From Escherichia sp. E1V33 (GTDB lineage: Bacteria > Pseudomonadota > Gammaproteobacteria > Enterobacterales > Enterobacteriaceae), in NCBI RefSeq assembly GCF_004211955.1, contig NZ_RHJI01000010.1, positions 248,001-312,000 of the forward strand: a stretch of 64,000 nt of DNA. Reading direction: 5' to 3'. Positions within the stretch are counted from its first letter, which is position 1. The number at the start of each line of letters is the position of its first letter. The notes below the pieces were generated by a model. It saw nothing but the letters and a program-made list of their open reading frames with translations. It ran no database searches and had not been told where the DNA came from. Both the position numbers and the translations under genes were made by a program. Of the stretch, positions 34,339 through 44,240 are shown in pieces.

Positions 34339-35793
34339 ATGAATAATAAGGGCTCCGGTCTGACCCCAACTCAGGCACTGGATGAACTTGAAGCGCTGTA
34401 CGAGCAATCAGTAGTCGCTTTACGCAACGCCATTGGCAAATATATTAAAAGTGGCGAATTGCCTGATGAAAATGCCCGAAAACACGGTCTTTTTGTCTAT
34501 CCATCATTGACCGTAACCTGGGACGGCAGCGCAACAAACCCTCCCAAAACACGCGCGTTTGGTCGTTTTACTCACGCTGGCAGCTACACCACCACCATCA
34601 CCCGCCCTGCTCTCTTTCGTTCATATCTTAATGAACAATTAACTCTGCTGTACCAGGATTATGGTGCACATATTTCAGTGCAACCCTCAGAGCATGAAAT
34701 TCCATATCCCTATGTCATCGACGGCTCAGAGCTGACGCTTGATCGCTCAATGAGCGCCGGATTAACTCGCTATTTCCCGACAACCGAGCTGGCGCAAATT
34801 GGCGATGAAACGGCAGATGGCATTTATCATCCAACGGAATTCTCCCCGCTATCGCATTTTGATGCACGCCGGGTAGATTTTTCACTCGCACGGTTACGCC
34901 ATTATACAGGCACGCCAGTCGAACATTTTCAGCCGTTCGTCTTGTTTACCAACTACACACGTTATGTGGATGAATTCGTACGTTGGGGATGTAGTCAGAT
35001 CCTCGATCCTGATAGCCCCTACATTGCCCTTTCTTGTGCTGGTGGGAACTGGATCACCGCCGAAACCGAAGCACCTGAAGAAGCAATTTCCGACCTTGCA
35101 TGGAAAAAACACCAGATGCCCGCATGGCATTTAATCACTGCCGATGGTCAGGGTATTACTCTGGTGAATATTGGCGTGGGGCCATCAAATGCCAAAACTA
35201 TCTGCGATCATCTGGCGGTGCTACGCCCGGATGTCTGGTTGATGATTGGTCACTGCGGAGGATTACGTGAAAGCCAGGCTATTGGAGATTACGTACTTGC
35301 GCACGCTTATTTACGCGATGACCACGTTCTTGATGCGGTTCTGCCCCCCGATATTCCTATTCCGAGTATTGCTGAAGTGCAACGCGCACTTTATGACGCC
35401 ACCAAACTCGTCAGCGGCAGGCCGGGTGAGGAAGTTAAACAGCGGCTACGTACTGGAACTGTAGTAACCACTGATGACAGGAACTGGGAGTTACGCTACT
35501 CGGCTTCTGCACTTCGTTTTAATTTAAGTCGGGCCGTGGCGATTGATATGGAAAGTGCCACCATTGCAGCACAAGGATATCGTTTCCGCGTACCATACGG
35601 GACGCTACTGTGTGTTTCAGATAAACCGTTGCATGGTGAGATTAAACTTCCCGGCCAGGCTAACCGTTTTTATGAAGGCGCAATTTCCGAGCACCTGCAA
35701 ATTGGCATTCGGGCGATAGATTTGCTGCGCGCAGAAGGCGACCGGCTGCATTCGCGTAAATTGCGAACCTTTAATGAACCACCGTTCCGATAA
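34339..35793 (+). CDS. amn: AMP nucleosidase Amn
   Basis: The 484-residue protein splits AMP to adenine and ribose 5-phosphate and so lowers excess AMP; it is activated by ATP and inhibited by phosphate. The N-terminal domain (to about residue 190) is family-specific. The C-terminal part is a nucleoside-phosphorylase fold, with LVNIGVGPSNAKTICDH and GHCGGLRESQ, and AIDMESATIAAQGY carrying the catalytic region. Start MNNKGSGLTP behind ACAGGAGAGACAT fits the known protein. In K-12 the gene is followed by yeeN, which is missing here. Confidence 0.96.
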   Translation: MNNKGSGLTPTQALDELEALYEQSVVALRNAIGKYIKSGELPDENARKHGLFVYPSLTVTWDGSATNPPKTRAFGRFTHAGSYTTTITRPALFRSYLNEQLTLLYQDYGAHISVQPSEHEIPYPYVIDGSELTLDRSMSAGLTRYFPTTELAQIGDETADGIYHPTEFSPLSHFDARRVDFSLARLRHYTGTPVEHFQPFVLFTNYTRYVDEFVRWGCSQILDPDSPYIALSCAGGNWITAETEAPEEAISDLAWKKHQMPAWHLITADGQGITLVNIGVGPSNAKTICDHLAVLRPDVWLMIGHCGGLRESQAIGDYVLAHAYLRDDHVLDAVLPPDIPIPSIAEVQRALYDATKLVSGRPGEEVKQRLRTGTVVTTDDRNWELRYSASALRFNLSRAVAIDMESATIAAQGYRFRVPYGTLLCVSDKPLHGEIKLPGQANRFYEGAISEHLQIGIRAIDLLRAEGDRLHSRKLRTFNEPPFR

Positions 35794-35851
35794 TGAGTTA
35801 AAATCCTTTGCGTCAGTAAAAGATGTGAAGGATTTGATTAAGTAACAAAGC

Positions 35852-35878
35852 AAAAAGCCCGCTATAAAAGCGGGCTCT
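35852..35878 (-). terminator. Terminator of tRNA-Asn (35888-35963)
   Basis: GAGCCCGC and GCGGGCT pair around a TTTTATA loop, with a T run on the minus strand. The tRNA-Asn at 37712-37787 is followed by the same hairpin. Confidence 0.85.
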
Positions 35879-35887
35879 TCAGAAATT

Positions 35888-35963
35888 TGGCTCCTCTGAC
35901 TGGACTCGAACCAGTGACATACGGATTAACAGTCCGCCGTTCTACCGACTGAACTACAGAGGA
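35888..35963 (-). tRNA. asnW: tRNA-Asn (GTT)
   Basis: Identical in sequence to the other three tRNA-Asn genes, on the minus strand. The bases before its 5' end (GAATCGTGAGAACGGGGCGA) match the promoter-proximal flanks of the copies at 31456 and 40119, while its terminator matches that of the copy at 37712. Named by position between amn and yeeO. Confidence 0.97.
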
Positions 35964-36063
35964 ATCGTGAGAACGGGGCGAATATTAACGATGCCCATCC
36001 ACAATGTCAAAGCCTGTTTTTTAATTTTGAATTCGTTTGCTGAAATAATCTGCGCTTTGTCGT

Positions 36064-37551
36064 TTATTCCGACACATCTGGCTTTTTTTCATACTGTTTA
36101 TGCTCAGGACGAGGGTATTTCCATAGCCATCGCCCTGTAACCATTCGACAGTAAAATAGCACAGCCCGCACGGCCCAGTCGGCAAACATCCCCATCCAGA
36201 CGCCAACCACACCCCAGCCAAGCATGATTCCCAACATATAACCGACTACCACCCGGCATCCCCACATGCTCAGCATAGAAACCCACATGGCGTAGCGTGC
36301 ATCTCGAGCACCTTTAAAACCAGCAGGTAGTACCCAGGAGGCAGACCAAATCGGCATAAATAAAGCATTCAACCAAATCAGAATCACAACGACATGTTTA
36401 ACCTGCGGATCCTGGGTATAAAACGACGCCATAATCCCGGCAAAGGGGGCGGTTAACCAGGCTATTGCCGTTAATCCAATAGTGGACAGCCAGAACACAT
36501 GCCTCAATTGAATTTCTGCTTGCGCTCTCTGCCCTACCCCCAACCTTCGACCCGTAATGATTGTAGAAGCAGATCCAAGTGCACTTCCTGGTAAATTAAT
36601 AAGAGCCGCAATCGAAAAAGCGATAAAATTCCCGGCAATAACACTCGTCCCCATCCCGGCAACGAACATTTGTGTTAATAACCGGCCACTGGTAAACAAT
36701 ACGGATTCCACACTTGCTGGAATACCAATCCCCATGACTTCCCAGATAATGCTGAAATTCAATGGCTTAAAATAGCTTTTTAACGAGATCCGTAACGCAG
36801 GATTAAAACCAATCGCCAGAACCCACAAAATGGCGACTGCGCCAATATAACGGGAAATAGTCAATCCCAGCCCTGCCCCGACAAACCCCAAACCCTGCCA
36901 GGAGAAAAGACCATAAATCAATATGCCGCTAATGATAATATTAAGAATATTCAGACTACCATTTATAAGAAGCGGTATTTTCGTATTCCCTGCGCCGCGA
37001 AGTGCTCCGCTACCAATCAAGGTGATAGCCGCCGCAGGGTAACTGATGACTGTTAGCTCCAGATAAGTCAGCGCCAGTGCTTTTACCTCCGGCGTGGCCT
37101 CACCTGCAACAAAATCGATAATCTGCTCACCAAAATGATGAATAAACGCTGCCAACAGTACAGCAAACAATGTCATGATCACTAATGACTGCCGCGTCGC
37201 TACCCTCGCCCGCCGTCGATCACGCTTACCGAGACTAAATGCTACAACGACTGTAGTACCAAGGTCGATAGCTGCAAAAAAAGCCATAATGACCATATTA
37301 AAACTGTCCGCCAAGCCAACGCCTGCCATCGCATCTTTTCCCAGCCAACTCACCAGAAACGTGCTCAGTACGCCCATCAACAGGACACAGGCATTCTCCA
37401 TAAAGATAGGAACAGCAAGTGGGGTTATCTCACGCCAGAACAACACCTTGTAGCTCTTACGTTTTGCGTGCCAGCGGGTGCCGTGAACAACCTGGCGTAA
37501 AGCTGAGGAGATATTCAAAACTGACCTTAATTGCAGAAAGTGAAACCACAT
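36064..37551 (-). CDS. yeeO: MATE-family efflux protein YeeO
   Basis: The 495-residue protein has about twelve membrane segments in two halves, typical of MATE transporters, and the conserved LAVPIFMENACVLLMGVLST and GALRGAGNTKIPL segments. YeeO has been reported to export FAD and FMN and certain dipeptides. A longer frame reaches 37704, but its first 51 residues run over the tRNA-Asn promoter region just upstream, so I take the internal ATG (MWFHFLQLRSV) as the more likely start. Confidence 0.88.
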   Translation of the reverse strand: MWFHFLQLRSVLNISSALRQVVHGTRWHAKRKSYKVLFWREITPLAVPIFMENACVLLMGVLSTFLVSWLGKDAMAGVGLADSFNMVIMAFFAAIDLGTTVVVAFSLGKRDRRRARVATRQSLVIMTLFAVLLAAFIHHFGEQIIDFVAGEATPEVKALALTYLELTVISYPAAAITLIGSGALRGAGNTKIPLLINGSLNILNIIISGILIYGLFSWQGLGFVGAGLGLTISRYIGAVAILWVLAIGFNPALRISLKSYFKPLNFSIIWEVMGIGIPASVESVLFTSGRLLTQMFVAGMGTSVIAGNFIAFSIAALINLPGSALGSASTIITGRRLGVGQRAQAEIQLRHVFWLSTIGLTAIAWLTAPFAGIMASFYTQDPQVKHVVVILIWLNALFMPIWSASWVLPAGFKGARDARYAMWVSMLSMWGCRVVVGYMLGIMLGWGVVGVWMGMFADWAVRAVLFYCRMVTGRWLWKYPRPEHKQYEKKPDVSE

Positions 37552-37711
37552 TTCAAATAATGAGGGAGAATCAGCAAAGCTGCAAAGATTTTCGCCAGTA
37601 AATTGTCTGCAAATGCAACAAACTGTTGATAGAAACGGCAAACAGTTGAGAAATTTAAAAATCAGGTTTGACAAAAGATTTTTCGCCGTTAAGATGTGCC
37701 TCAACAGCGAT

Positions 37712-37787
37712 TCCTCTGTAGTTCAGTCGGTAGAACGGCGGACTGTTAATCCGTATGTCACTGGTTCGAGTCCAGTCAGAGGAGCCA
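37712..37787 (+). tRNA. asnU: tRNA-Asn (GTT)
   Basis: Third identical tRNA-Asn copy, on the plus strand, divergent from yeeO. Its upstream flank differs from the other three copies. The TTGACA-like TTTGACAAAAG at 37666-37676 and TTAAGATG at 37689-37696 look like its promoter. Confidence 0.97.
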
Positions 37788-37795
37788 AATTCCTG

Positions 37796-37823
37796 AAGAG
37801 CCCGCTTTTATAGCGGGCTCTTT
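37796..37823 (+). terminator. Terminator of tRNA-Asn (37712-37787)
   Basis: GAGCCCGC-TTTTATA-GCGGGCTC hairpin followed by TTT, ten bases after the tRNA CCA end. Confidence 0.85.
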
Positions 37824-37824
37824 G

Positions 37825-38775
37825 CTATATCTGATAATCAATTTCCTCTTCACTATTTTCCATCACCTGTCGCTTAATATCCTCAACCGACAGCCCTGCA
37901 TTGCACAGTTCCAGAAAACGCCAGACATAGTTACGCTGTAATTGTCCTCGTTTTAGCCCCAACCAGACGGTATTAGCATCGAAAAGATGGCGCGTTTCCA
38001 GACGGATTAAATTCTCTTCCTCTTGTTCGCCGCTGGATTGTTCGGCTACTAATCCAATCCCCAGGCCAAGGGCCACGTAGGTTTTGATGACATCAGAATC
38101 CTGCGCACTCAATACAATATCTGCCAGCAAACCTTTGCGGGCAAATGCGTCATCAATACGTGAGCGCCCCGTAATCCCCTGTCGGTAAGTGATTAACGGC
38201 CACTTCGCTATTGATTCCAGCGTCAATGGTGTAATTTGCGTCAAGGGATGATCGAGTGGAACAAGCAAACTATGGTGCCAACGAAACCACGGGAAGGCGA
38301 CGAGCTGCGGGTCATTACTCAAACGCTCGCTGGCGATACCAATATCAGCTTCACCATTTTGCAACAACGTCGCAATTTCCTGTGGCGTCCCCTGGATAAG
38401 CTCAAGCCGCACTTCCGGGAAAAGTTCGCGAAAGGCTTTAATGACCTTCGGCAAGCTGTAGCGTGCCTGAGTATGCGTCGTTGCGATAGTGAGAACGCCA
38501 GATGTATTGTTGGTAAAGAGATCGGCAAGTCGACGAACATTACTGGCTTCATTCAGAATGCGTTCTGCAATTACCAGTAATGCTTTGCCCGGTTCAGTCA
38601 TACCAAGCAGTCGTTTGCCCCGACGAACGAATATTTCTATACCAAGCTCATCCTCCAGCTCTCGAATATGACGGCTGACGCCTGACTGTGAGGTAAAAAG
38701 CATATTCGCAACCTCTGTCAGGTTGTAATCCTGACGTGCAGCCTCGCGGATTATCTTTAGTTGTTGGAAATTCAC
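37825..38775 (-). CDS. cbl: LysR-type regulator Cbl
   Basis: The 316-residue protein has an N-terminal winged helix-turn-helix (ANMLFTSQSGVSRHIRELED, about residues 23-42) and a periplasmic-binding-like effector domain. Cbl activates genes for using organosulfur compounds, such as tau and ssu, and is itself activated by CysB under sulfate starvation. Adenosine phosphosulfate is its reported anti-inducer. It lies downstream of nac on the same strand; nac and cbl can be co-transcribed under nitrogen limitation. Confidence 0.95.
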   Translation of the reverse strand: MNFQQLKIIREAARQDYNLTEVANMLFTSQSGVSRHIRELEDELGIEIFVRRGKRLLGMTEPGKALLVIAERILNEASNVRRLADLFTNNTSGVLTIATTHTQARYSLPKVIKAFRELFPEVRLELIQGTPQEIATLLQNGEADIGIASERLSNDPQLVAFPWFRWHHSLLVPLDHPLTQITPLTLESIAKWPLITYRQGITGRSRIDDAFARKGLLADIVLSAQDSDVIKTYVALGLGIGLVAEQSSGEQEEENLIRLETRHLFDANTVWLGLKRGQLQRNYVWRFLELCNAGLSVEDIKRQVMENSEEEIDYQI

Positions 38776-38876
38776 CGTAAACTCCGGGCAGATCAGACAT
38801 TCCGCTATTGTTAAAGTCTAACGCCCGGCATAACAAATAATAAAAACCAGCATCTTATTCCATCCAGATATAACGT

Positions 38877-39794
38877 TTAGCTAACCAATTGCCATTGTCT
38901 TTTATCCATGACTGGAGAACTGACCACTGACAATAACAGCTCTTTCACTGCTTGCGCCTGTGGCGACAGGGTTGTTCTGGCAGGTAAATTTAATGACAAG
39001 GATAGGCTCATTGACGGTGTGGTAATACGTGACATCCATCCGTTAACTGCGCCACATAACGAACGCGCGGCTGATTCGGGTAACACTGCAACCCCCATGC
39101 CGCTGGCAATCGCTGCGGTAAGCGTGGCGATCGACTCAATTTCACCAATGACTTTTGCCGTGAGTCGCCGTAGAGAAAAAGCCTCATCAACACGGAGTCT
39201 TACGGCACTGTAATCGCAGGGAAGAAAGAGGTTCATTTGCGCTATTGCATTAACATCAACGCTTTGCCCTGGGCAATCCTGAGTTCCGACAAGAAAGAGA
39301 TCTTCTTTTAACAACGCCTGGCTGGATACGCCTGCCACAGGGGAATGCTCGTAAATTACGGCCATATCAAGCTGGCAGTTTATAAGTTTATCGTTAAGAA
39401 CAGCGCCGCTGTTTTCATGTAGATAGATAACCACTTCCGGAAATTCGGCACGTACCGCCTGTAATAAGGGCATGGTAATAGACGACGCCGCAGTTCCTGG
39501 CGCAAAGCCAATTGAGACTTGACCCGATAATGTCTGACCTACGTTATGTACCGCCAGTTGGGCCTGTTCACACTGACGTAAAATTGCCCGCGCATGGGTA
39601 TAGAGAATTTTTCCAGCATCTGTTGGGGTAACGCCACGTTTAGTGCGAATCAAAAGTTGTTGGTCCAGCTCGCCCTCCAGAGTGGCGACCTGCTGACTGA
39701 GCGCAGGCTGCGCGATATGCAACACTTCAGCAGCCTGGGTCAGGCTACCAATGTCTACAATTTTTACGAAGTATTTCAGGCGTCTGAAGTTCAT
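38877..39794 (-). CDS. nac: Nitrogen assimilation control regulator Nac
   Basis: The 305-residue LysR-type protein starts MNFRRLKYFVKIVDIGSLTQ with the helix-turn-helix at about residues 18-40 (AAEVLHIAQPALSQQVATLE). Nac couples sigma54-dependent nitrogen regulation to sigma70 promoters of operons for poor nitrogen sources. A sigma54 promoter is visible upstream, as expected for NtrC control. An upstream frame of ten codons is not needed; the ATG chosen follows TTGC CTCC-type AGGCAAC on the minus strand and fits the family. Confidence 0.95.
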   Translation of the reverse strand: MNFRRLKYFVKIVDIGSLTQAAEVLHIAQPALSQQVATLEGELDQQLLIRTKRGVTPTDAGKILYTHARAILRQCEQAQLAVHNVGQTLSGQVSIGFAPGTAASSITMPLLQAVRAEFPEVVIYLHENSGAVLNDKLINCQLDMAVIYEHSPVAGVSSQALLKEDLFLVGTQDCPGQSVDVNAIAQMNLFLPCDYSAVRLRVDEAFSLRRLTAKVIGEIESIATLTAAIASGMGVAVLPESAARSLCGAVNGWMSRITTPSMSLSLSLNLPARTTLSPQAQAVKELLLSVVSSPVMDKRQWQLVS

Positions 39795-39849
39795 GTTGCC
39801 TCCGGTTTTTAAGAATCGGCCCAAGTGCCGGTATTACTCACAACCAGAT

Positions 39850-39865
39850 TGCAAGATGCTTGCCA
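39850..39865 (-). promoter_or_regulatory. Sigma54 promoter of nac
   Basis: On the minus strand TGGCAAGCATCTTGCA gives the -24 GG and -12 GC elements with correct 10-base spacing (consensus TGGCACG-N4-TTGCA). It lies about 56 bases upstream of the nac start codon, matching its known NtrC/RpoN control. Confidence 0.85.
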
Positions 39866-40118
39866 GTTTAAGCTTGGCGCTAACGCGAAAGCTAATCGCC
39901 TGTCAAATAAGAGATTATGATTGTTTTGACCCTTCGTCCTGGTCGCAGATCAAGCGTTCATTGCCCCATAAAAGGATGGCATGCACTACAATGGAACATT
40001 ACAAAAAAGATTGAATGTTCATCGCTTTGTCGAAATTGCCAGCAAACGAACAAAAAAATGCATTTCCCCCTTTGACATCGCGGAACGCTGCCATTAATAT
40101 TCGCCCCGTTCACACGAT

Positions 40119-40194
40119 TCCTCTGTAGTTCAGTCGGTAGAACGGCGGACTGTTAATCCGTATGTCACTGGTTCGAGTCCAGTCAGAGGAGCCA
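40119..40194 (+). tRNA. asnV: tRNA-Asn (GTT)
   Basis: Fourth identical tRNA-Asn copy, on the plus strand between nac and ldtA. Its upstream TAATATTCGCCCCGTTC (a -10-like box with a GC-rich discriminator) is nearly the same as in the copies at 31456 and 35888. Confidence 0.97.
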
Positions 40195-40200
40195 AATTCA

Positions 40201-40227
40201 AAAAAGCCTGCTTTCGAGCAGGCTTTT
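40201..40227 (+). terminator. Terminator of tRNA-Asn (40119-40194)
   Basis: AAAAAGCCTGC-TTTCGA-GCAGGCTTTTT hairpin and T run directly after the tRNA gene. Confidence 0.85.
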
Positions 40228-40249
40228 TGCTTTCTACGTAACAACTGTT

Positions 40250-41182
40250 TTAAAACATCTGCCTCGCCCCAGAATTAACTTGCACAGGCATTCCCGATCG
40301 ACGTTGCAATGCTGCATTTGCGCGATTTACATCAACTTCTTGTCCGTTGATAAACGCCTGCAATGACGGTGTTACCGGCAATGGCACTTTTCTGTCAGAC
40401 TCATATTCCGCCCGATTGCGCGACAACGGTTCATGAACTTCCAGCCACTTTGGGCCATCAAGTTCCGTTGTGTATTTCACCGGCTGATCGATGATTTGCA
40501 CGCGCGTCCCGACAGGAACATTATCGAACAAATACTTTATGTCATCATTGCGCAGACGAATACAGCCCTGACTCACCCGTAAGCCAATACCAAAATTGGC
40601 ATTAGTACCGTGGATGGCATAAAGCCGACCAATATAAATAGCATAAAGCCCCATAGGATTATCGGGCCCCGCAGGGACAAATGCTGGCAGGCTCTCCCCT
40701 CGTTTCGCATATTCACGCCGAGTGTTAGGCGTTGGCGTCCAGGTTGGCGCTTCTTGTTTACGTTCAACAGTAGTTACCCAGTTGCGGGGCGTTTCACGCC
40801 CGGCCTGGCCGATGCCGATAGGAAACACTTCCACAGTATTTGTGTCCGGCGGGTAGTAATAAAGACGCATCTCGGCGACGTTAACCACAATCCCCTTGCG
40901 TACAGTAGCGGGTAAAATCAGTTGCTGCGGAATGGTGAGTTGCGAACCAGACTTTGGTAAGAAAACGTCAGCACCAGGATTCGCTTCCAGCATATTACTC
41001 AGACCTTGCCCGTACTGTGCAGCAAAGGTTTCCAGTGGCTGGGTATTGTGATCAGGAACCGTTATTGTCAATGGTTGTCCTACTAAACGGCTACCTTCTG
41101 GAGGGAGTGGATAAGTTACCGCCAGACTATTATGGCTGGCAAAAAGCAGAACAAATGAACAAAGAATATTTACACGACGCAT
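40250..41182 (-). CDS. ldtA: L,D-transpeptidase LdtA (ErfK)
   Basis: The 310-residue periplasmic enzyme links Braun lipoprotein to peptidoglycan. The signal peptide is [20 protein letters not shown](A), a LysM-like segment follows (about residues 40-85), and the YkuD catalytic domain at about residues 97-235 holds [20 protein letters not shown] with the essential His and Cys. Two adjacent ATG codons are present; I use the second. It is one of the Lpp-attaching set with LdtB and LdtC. Confidence 0.94.
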   Translation of the reverse strand: MRRVNILCSFVLLFASHNSLAVTYPLPPEGSRLVGQPLTITVPDHNTQPLETFAAQYGQGLSNMLEANPGADVFLPKSGSQLTIPQQLILPATVRKGIVVNVAEMRLYYYPPDTNTVEVFPIGIGQAGRETPRNWVTTVERKQEAPTWTPTPNTRREYAKRGESLPAFVPAGPDNPMGLYAIYIGRLYAIHGTNANFGIGLRVSQGCIRLRNDDIKYLFDNVPVGTRVQIIDQPVKYTTELDGPKWLEVHEPLSRNRAEYESDRKVPLPVTPSLQAFINGQEVDVNRANAALQRRSGMPVQVNSGARQMF

Positions 41183-41246
41183 CATGTCCCTTTCCTAAGT
41201 CGCGAAAGCTATCCGATAAGTATAGCTTTTATCTGACTTTTCGTTT

Positions 41247-42326
41247 TTAACTGTTCAATTCAGAAGTCATCTTCCGCGGTAGAACAATATTACTGGCGGC
41301 AAGTTCACCCATGTTGCTGTATATCGCGCAGGCAGCTTCGATGATGGGCATCGCCAGCGCTGCGCCACTCCCTTCACCTAAACGCATTTCCATATTGAGA
41401 TAAGGCTCCAGCCCCAAATGCGACAGCGCTATACGCGCCCCTTTTTCTGCCGACAGGTGAGAAGGAATGAGATACGGTTTGATTGCAGGAGACATCTGGC
41501 AGGCGGCAAGTGCAGCGGCATAAGAAAGAAATCCATCCAGCAACACGGGTAAACCGCAGGAAGCGGCACCTAACATTACGCCAGCCATTCCGACCAAATC
41601 AAACCCGCCTACTTTGGCCAGTACATCAATACCATCCAGTGGATTCGGTTGATTCAATGTTATTGCCCGACGAACAACATCAACTTTATTAGCCAGTTTA
41701 TCTGCCGGCAGGTTTGCGCCAATACCGACTACTTCTTCAGGATCGCGACCAGTAATCGTACTAACTATCGCTGCTGCCGGTGTGGTATTTGCCATCCCCA
41801 GTTCACCCACGCCAAACAGAGTGACACCATTTCTCGCTAACTCGCGCGTATATTGTATGACGTCCAGAAGCAACTCTTCAGCCTGACAGTGGCTCATTGC
41901 CGGGCCCGAGGCAATACTACCGCTGCCTCTTGCGACACGCATGTTAATAAGCCCTGGGATAGGCTCAACGGTATCAATCCCAACATCAATCACGTGAACT
42001 TTAGCCCCCGCCTGTGCAGCCAGCACGCACACACCAGTTGTTCCGCGGGTCATATTTTCAGCCTGAATGGCTGTCACTTCTTTTGGGGAAATAGCGACCC
42101 CTTCCTCCCAGACGCCGTGATCGGCACACATAACCAGTACCGCTTTTTTGCCCACATGCGGTATGCCATTCAACCCCGGCATTCCTGCCAGTTGTATGGC
42201 AAGCGCCTCCAGCCTTCCAAGGCTACCAACAGGTTTGAGTAACCCGTCAATATGCCGTTGTGCACGCGACATAGCGGCAGGAACGATGGCAGGAATCGTA
42301 TTCAGTAAATCGGCAAGTGTTTGCAT
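41247..42326 (-). CDS. cobT: Nicotinate-nucleotide-dimethylbenzimidazole phosphoribosyltransferase CobT
   Basis: The 359-residue enzyme activates the lower ligand base of cobalamin, making alpha-ribazole phosphate from dimethylbenzimidazole and nicotinate mononucleotide. Conserved blocks are [15 protein letters not shown] near residue 33, [15 protein letters not shown] near 67, [15 protein letters not shown] near 175 and the catalytic glutamate region [18 protein letters not shown] near residue 311-328. It is the last gene of cobUST. E. coli does not make the corrin ring, so the operon serves cobinamide salvage. Confidence 0.96.
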   Translation of the reverse strand: MQTLADLLNTIPAIVPAAMSRAQRHIDGLLKPVGSLGRLEALAIQLAGMPGLNGIPHVGKKAVLVMCADHGVWEEGVAISPKEVTAIQAENMTRGTTGVCVLAAQAGAKVHVIDVGIDTVEPIPGLINMRVARGSGSIASGPAMSHCQAEELLLDVIQYTRELARNGVTLFGVGELGMANTTPAAAIVSTITGRDPEEVVGIGANLPADKLANKVDVVRRAITLNQPNPLDGIDVLAKVGGFDLVGMAGVMLGAASCGLPVLLDGFLSYAAALAACQMSPAIKPYLIPSHLSAEKGARIALSHLGLEPYLNMEMRLGEGSGAALAMPIIEAACAIYSNMGELAASNIVLPRKMTSELNS

Positions 42327-42337
42327 GTCACGTCTCT

Positions 42338-43081
42338 TTATAGCAGTGCCAGCAGGAAGACTAGTTCACCAAGCTCTATGGCTGCTCCCAGCGTATCGCC
42401 GGTTTGCCCGCCCAGAGTCCGTTTGAGAAGCTGACCGAGGATGAAAATCGCCACCATCGTCACCACCATAGCAGCAACACCATGCATACCTGGTAATAAT
42501 ACGGCAGCAAAAATAGCGGCTAAACCGACGGTGACGCAGGTTTGTCGCCCGTCAATTTTGCCAATGAACACATTACCAAGCCCTTCATCCCGGGCATAAC
42601 GATGACGATACATCAACAATGCAGCTGTCCCACGGCTAACCGCACATGCCGCCGCCAGCGATGTAAGGATCGGTTCGCCACGCAGTGCCAACTCGCTTAA
42701 CACCAGAATCTTTGCCACAACCACAAAAATCAGCGCCAGACCGCCGTGGGTACCTAAACGGCTATCACGCATGATTTCCAACATGCGATCGCGGCTACGT
42801 GCAGAAAATACGCCATCACAGGTATCGGCGAGGCCGTCCAGGTGGAATCCCCCGGTCATCAGCGCCAGCACAAGTACGCTAAACAGTGCCGCCAGCGGTA
42901 TGCCACACCATGCCTGCAACACCATGAAGACCAGTCCGCTAATCGCGCCAAGCAATAAACCAATTAAAGGAAAAGTAATGATACCGCGAGAATAATGCTC
43001 AAAATCCAGCCCCTGAGACCAACGACGCGGCACAGGCAGACGCGTAATGAAAGAGAGCATCGCCCAAAATAATTTACTCAT
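42338..43081 (-). CDS. cobS: Adenosylcobinamide-GDP ribazoletransferase CobS
   Basis: The 247-residue inner-membrane enzyme joins adenosylcobinamide-GDP with alpha-ribazole phosphate in the last steps of cobalamin assembly. It is mostly hydrophobic, and the metal-binding [17 protein letters not shown] block, with its aspartates, is at about residues 77-93. The start [11 protein letters not shown] overlaps the cobU stop; a longer frame inside cobU is not credible. CobT follows after 11 bases. Confidence 0.95.
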   Translation of the reverse strand: MSKLFWAMLSFITRLPVPRRWSQGLDFEHYSRGIITFPLIGLLLGAISGLVFMVLQAWCGIPLAALFSVLVLALMTGGFHLDGLADTCDGVFSARSRDRMLEIMRDSRLGTHGGLALIFVVVAKILVLSELALRGEPILTSLAAACAVSRGTAALLMYRHRYARDEGLGNVFIGKIDGRQTCVTVGLAAIFAAVLLPGMHGVAAMVVTMVAIFILGQLLKRTLGGQTGDTLGAAIELGELVFLLALL

Positions 43082-43623
43082 TTGATTTTTACTCCAATAC
43101 CCGAAACCACCAGCCATACTTCATCTGCCGCAGCGGCCAACTGCTGATTTACCCGCCCGGCAATATCACGAAAATGTCGCGCCAGACGATTCTCTGGCAC
43201 AATCCCCATGCCCACTTCATTGGTCACTAATACGACCTTTGCAGTACTACATTGACAGGCGGCAATCAACGACTGAATCTCACCATTAATCGCCTGCTCC
43301 ATCGCGTTATAATCCCATTTTTCAGGATCTTTATCGCCGCCATATTCAAACAAAAGATTAGTCACCATTGTCGTAATGCATTCCAGCAATACGGCAGACT
43401 GCGGATTAATGTCTGCGTTAATTAACTCATCAAGATTTTGCCAGCGTTCCACCGTGTGCCAGTGCGCCGGGCGGCCTTGCCGATGATGTTCAATCCGTGC
43501 CGCCATCTCATCATCAAAGACTTGCGAAGTGGCGATATACAGGACCTGTGGTGTATCCCCAATAAGCGCCTCTGCGTGGCGGCTCTTCCCGCTCCGTGCG
43601 CCCCCCGTCACCAAAATCATCAT
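43078..43623 (-). CDS. cobU: Adenosylcobinamide kinase / guanylyltransferase CobU
   Basis: The 181-residue bifunctional enzyme phosphorylates adenosylcobinamide and adds GMP. The P-loop GGARSGKS is at residues 7-14, and [18 protein letters not shown] (about residues 132-149) is the other family signature. It heads the cobUST operon, with a 4-base overlap to cobS. In K-12 the CP4-44 prophage or IS5 lies just upstream; here an IS3-type remnant does. Confidence 0.96.
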   Translation of the reverse strand: MMILVTGGARSGKSRHAEALIGDTPQVLYIATSQVFDDEMAARIEHHRQGRPAHWHTVERWQNLDELINADINPQSAVLLECITTMVTNLLFEYGGDKDPEKWDYNAMEQAINGEIQSLIAACQCSTAKVVLVTNEVGMGIVPENRLARHFRDIAGRVNQQLAAAADEVWLVVSGIGVKIK

Positions 43624-43907
43624 ACGGACTCCCGATTCAATTGTATGATGGTATTCATTAACCAGAACAATGGATGTTCCATTGTTACTGACCGTAATAA
43701 CATTTCTTCGATTAATACTGCGCGTATTAAAAATAAAAATCCAGCATTCTCAATCGATTACGAATGCGTAAGGAATTGTGAAATAGCCCGACTTCCCTGC
43801 GATAACGACCGACAAAATGTGTCATTAGCAACGGTTTCTCTGAATTGACACATTTCATTCAGATAATGGATTAACGCTACAGCCTCACCAGCCGTACCTG
43901 AAATGGT
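43624..43907. other. Upstream region of cobUST
   Basis: About 285 bases with no gene. It should contain the cobU promoter. I looked for the cobalamin riboswitch B12-box (GCCACTG) on the minus strand and did not find it, in agreement with the lack of a known riboswitch on cobUST. Confidence 0.4.
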
Positions 43908-44240
43908 TGACTGAATTTGGCCACCTGAACAGAGGTGATACGCTCACCTCAGAACAACACAGGCGCTCCAATGAAAAAAAGAAATTTCAGCGCAGAGTTT
44001 AAACGCGAATCCGCTCAACTGGTTGTTGACCAGAACTACACGGTGGCAGATGCCGCCAAAGCTATGAATGTCTGCCTTTCCACAATGACAAGATGGGTCA
44101 AACAACTGCGTGTTCGCAAGAAAACCAGTGGGCTGGGCCATGTCGTTCTCGCCGGACAGCAGGCTCACCATGAAAGCGCTGGAAATGGCATGGGAAACCC
44201 GTGGTAAGCCTGGCGGGGTGATGTTCCACAGCGATAGTAA
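43908..44240 (+). mobile_element. IS3-family insertion sequence remnant (IS911-like)
   Basis: Bases 43971-44112 encode the start of an IS3-family OrfA ([20 protein letters not shown], with the helix-turn-helix [20 protein letters not shown]). The sequence then jumps to an internal OrfB piece in another frame, [20 protein letters not shown] followed by VMFHSD, the part before the second catalytic aspartate region. The middle of the element and its right end are missing, so it cannot transpose. TGACTGAATTTGGCCACCTG at 43908 onward may be the left terminal repeat. K-12 carries CP4-44 at this site, so this is an integration or deletion hotspot. Confidence 0.8.

Noticed and set aside
43624..43907. 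Cobalamin riboswitch upstream of cobU
   Set aside because: No B12-box or matching stems were found on the minus strand.
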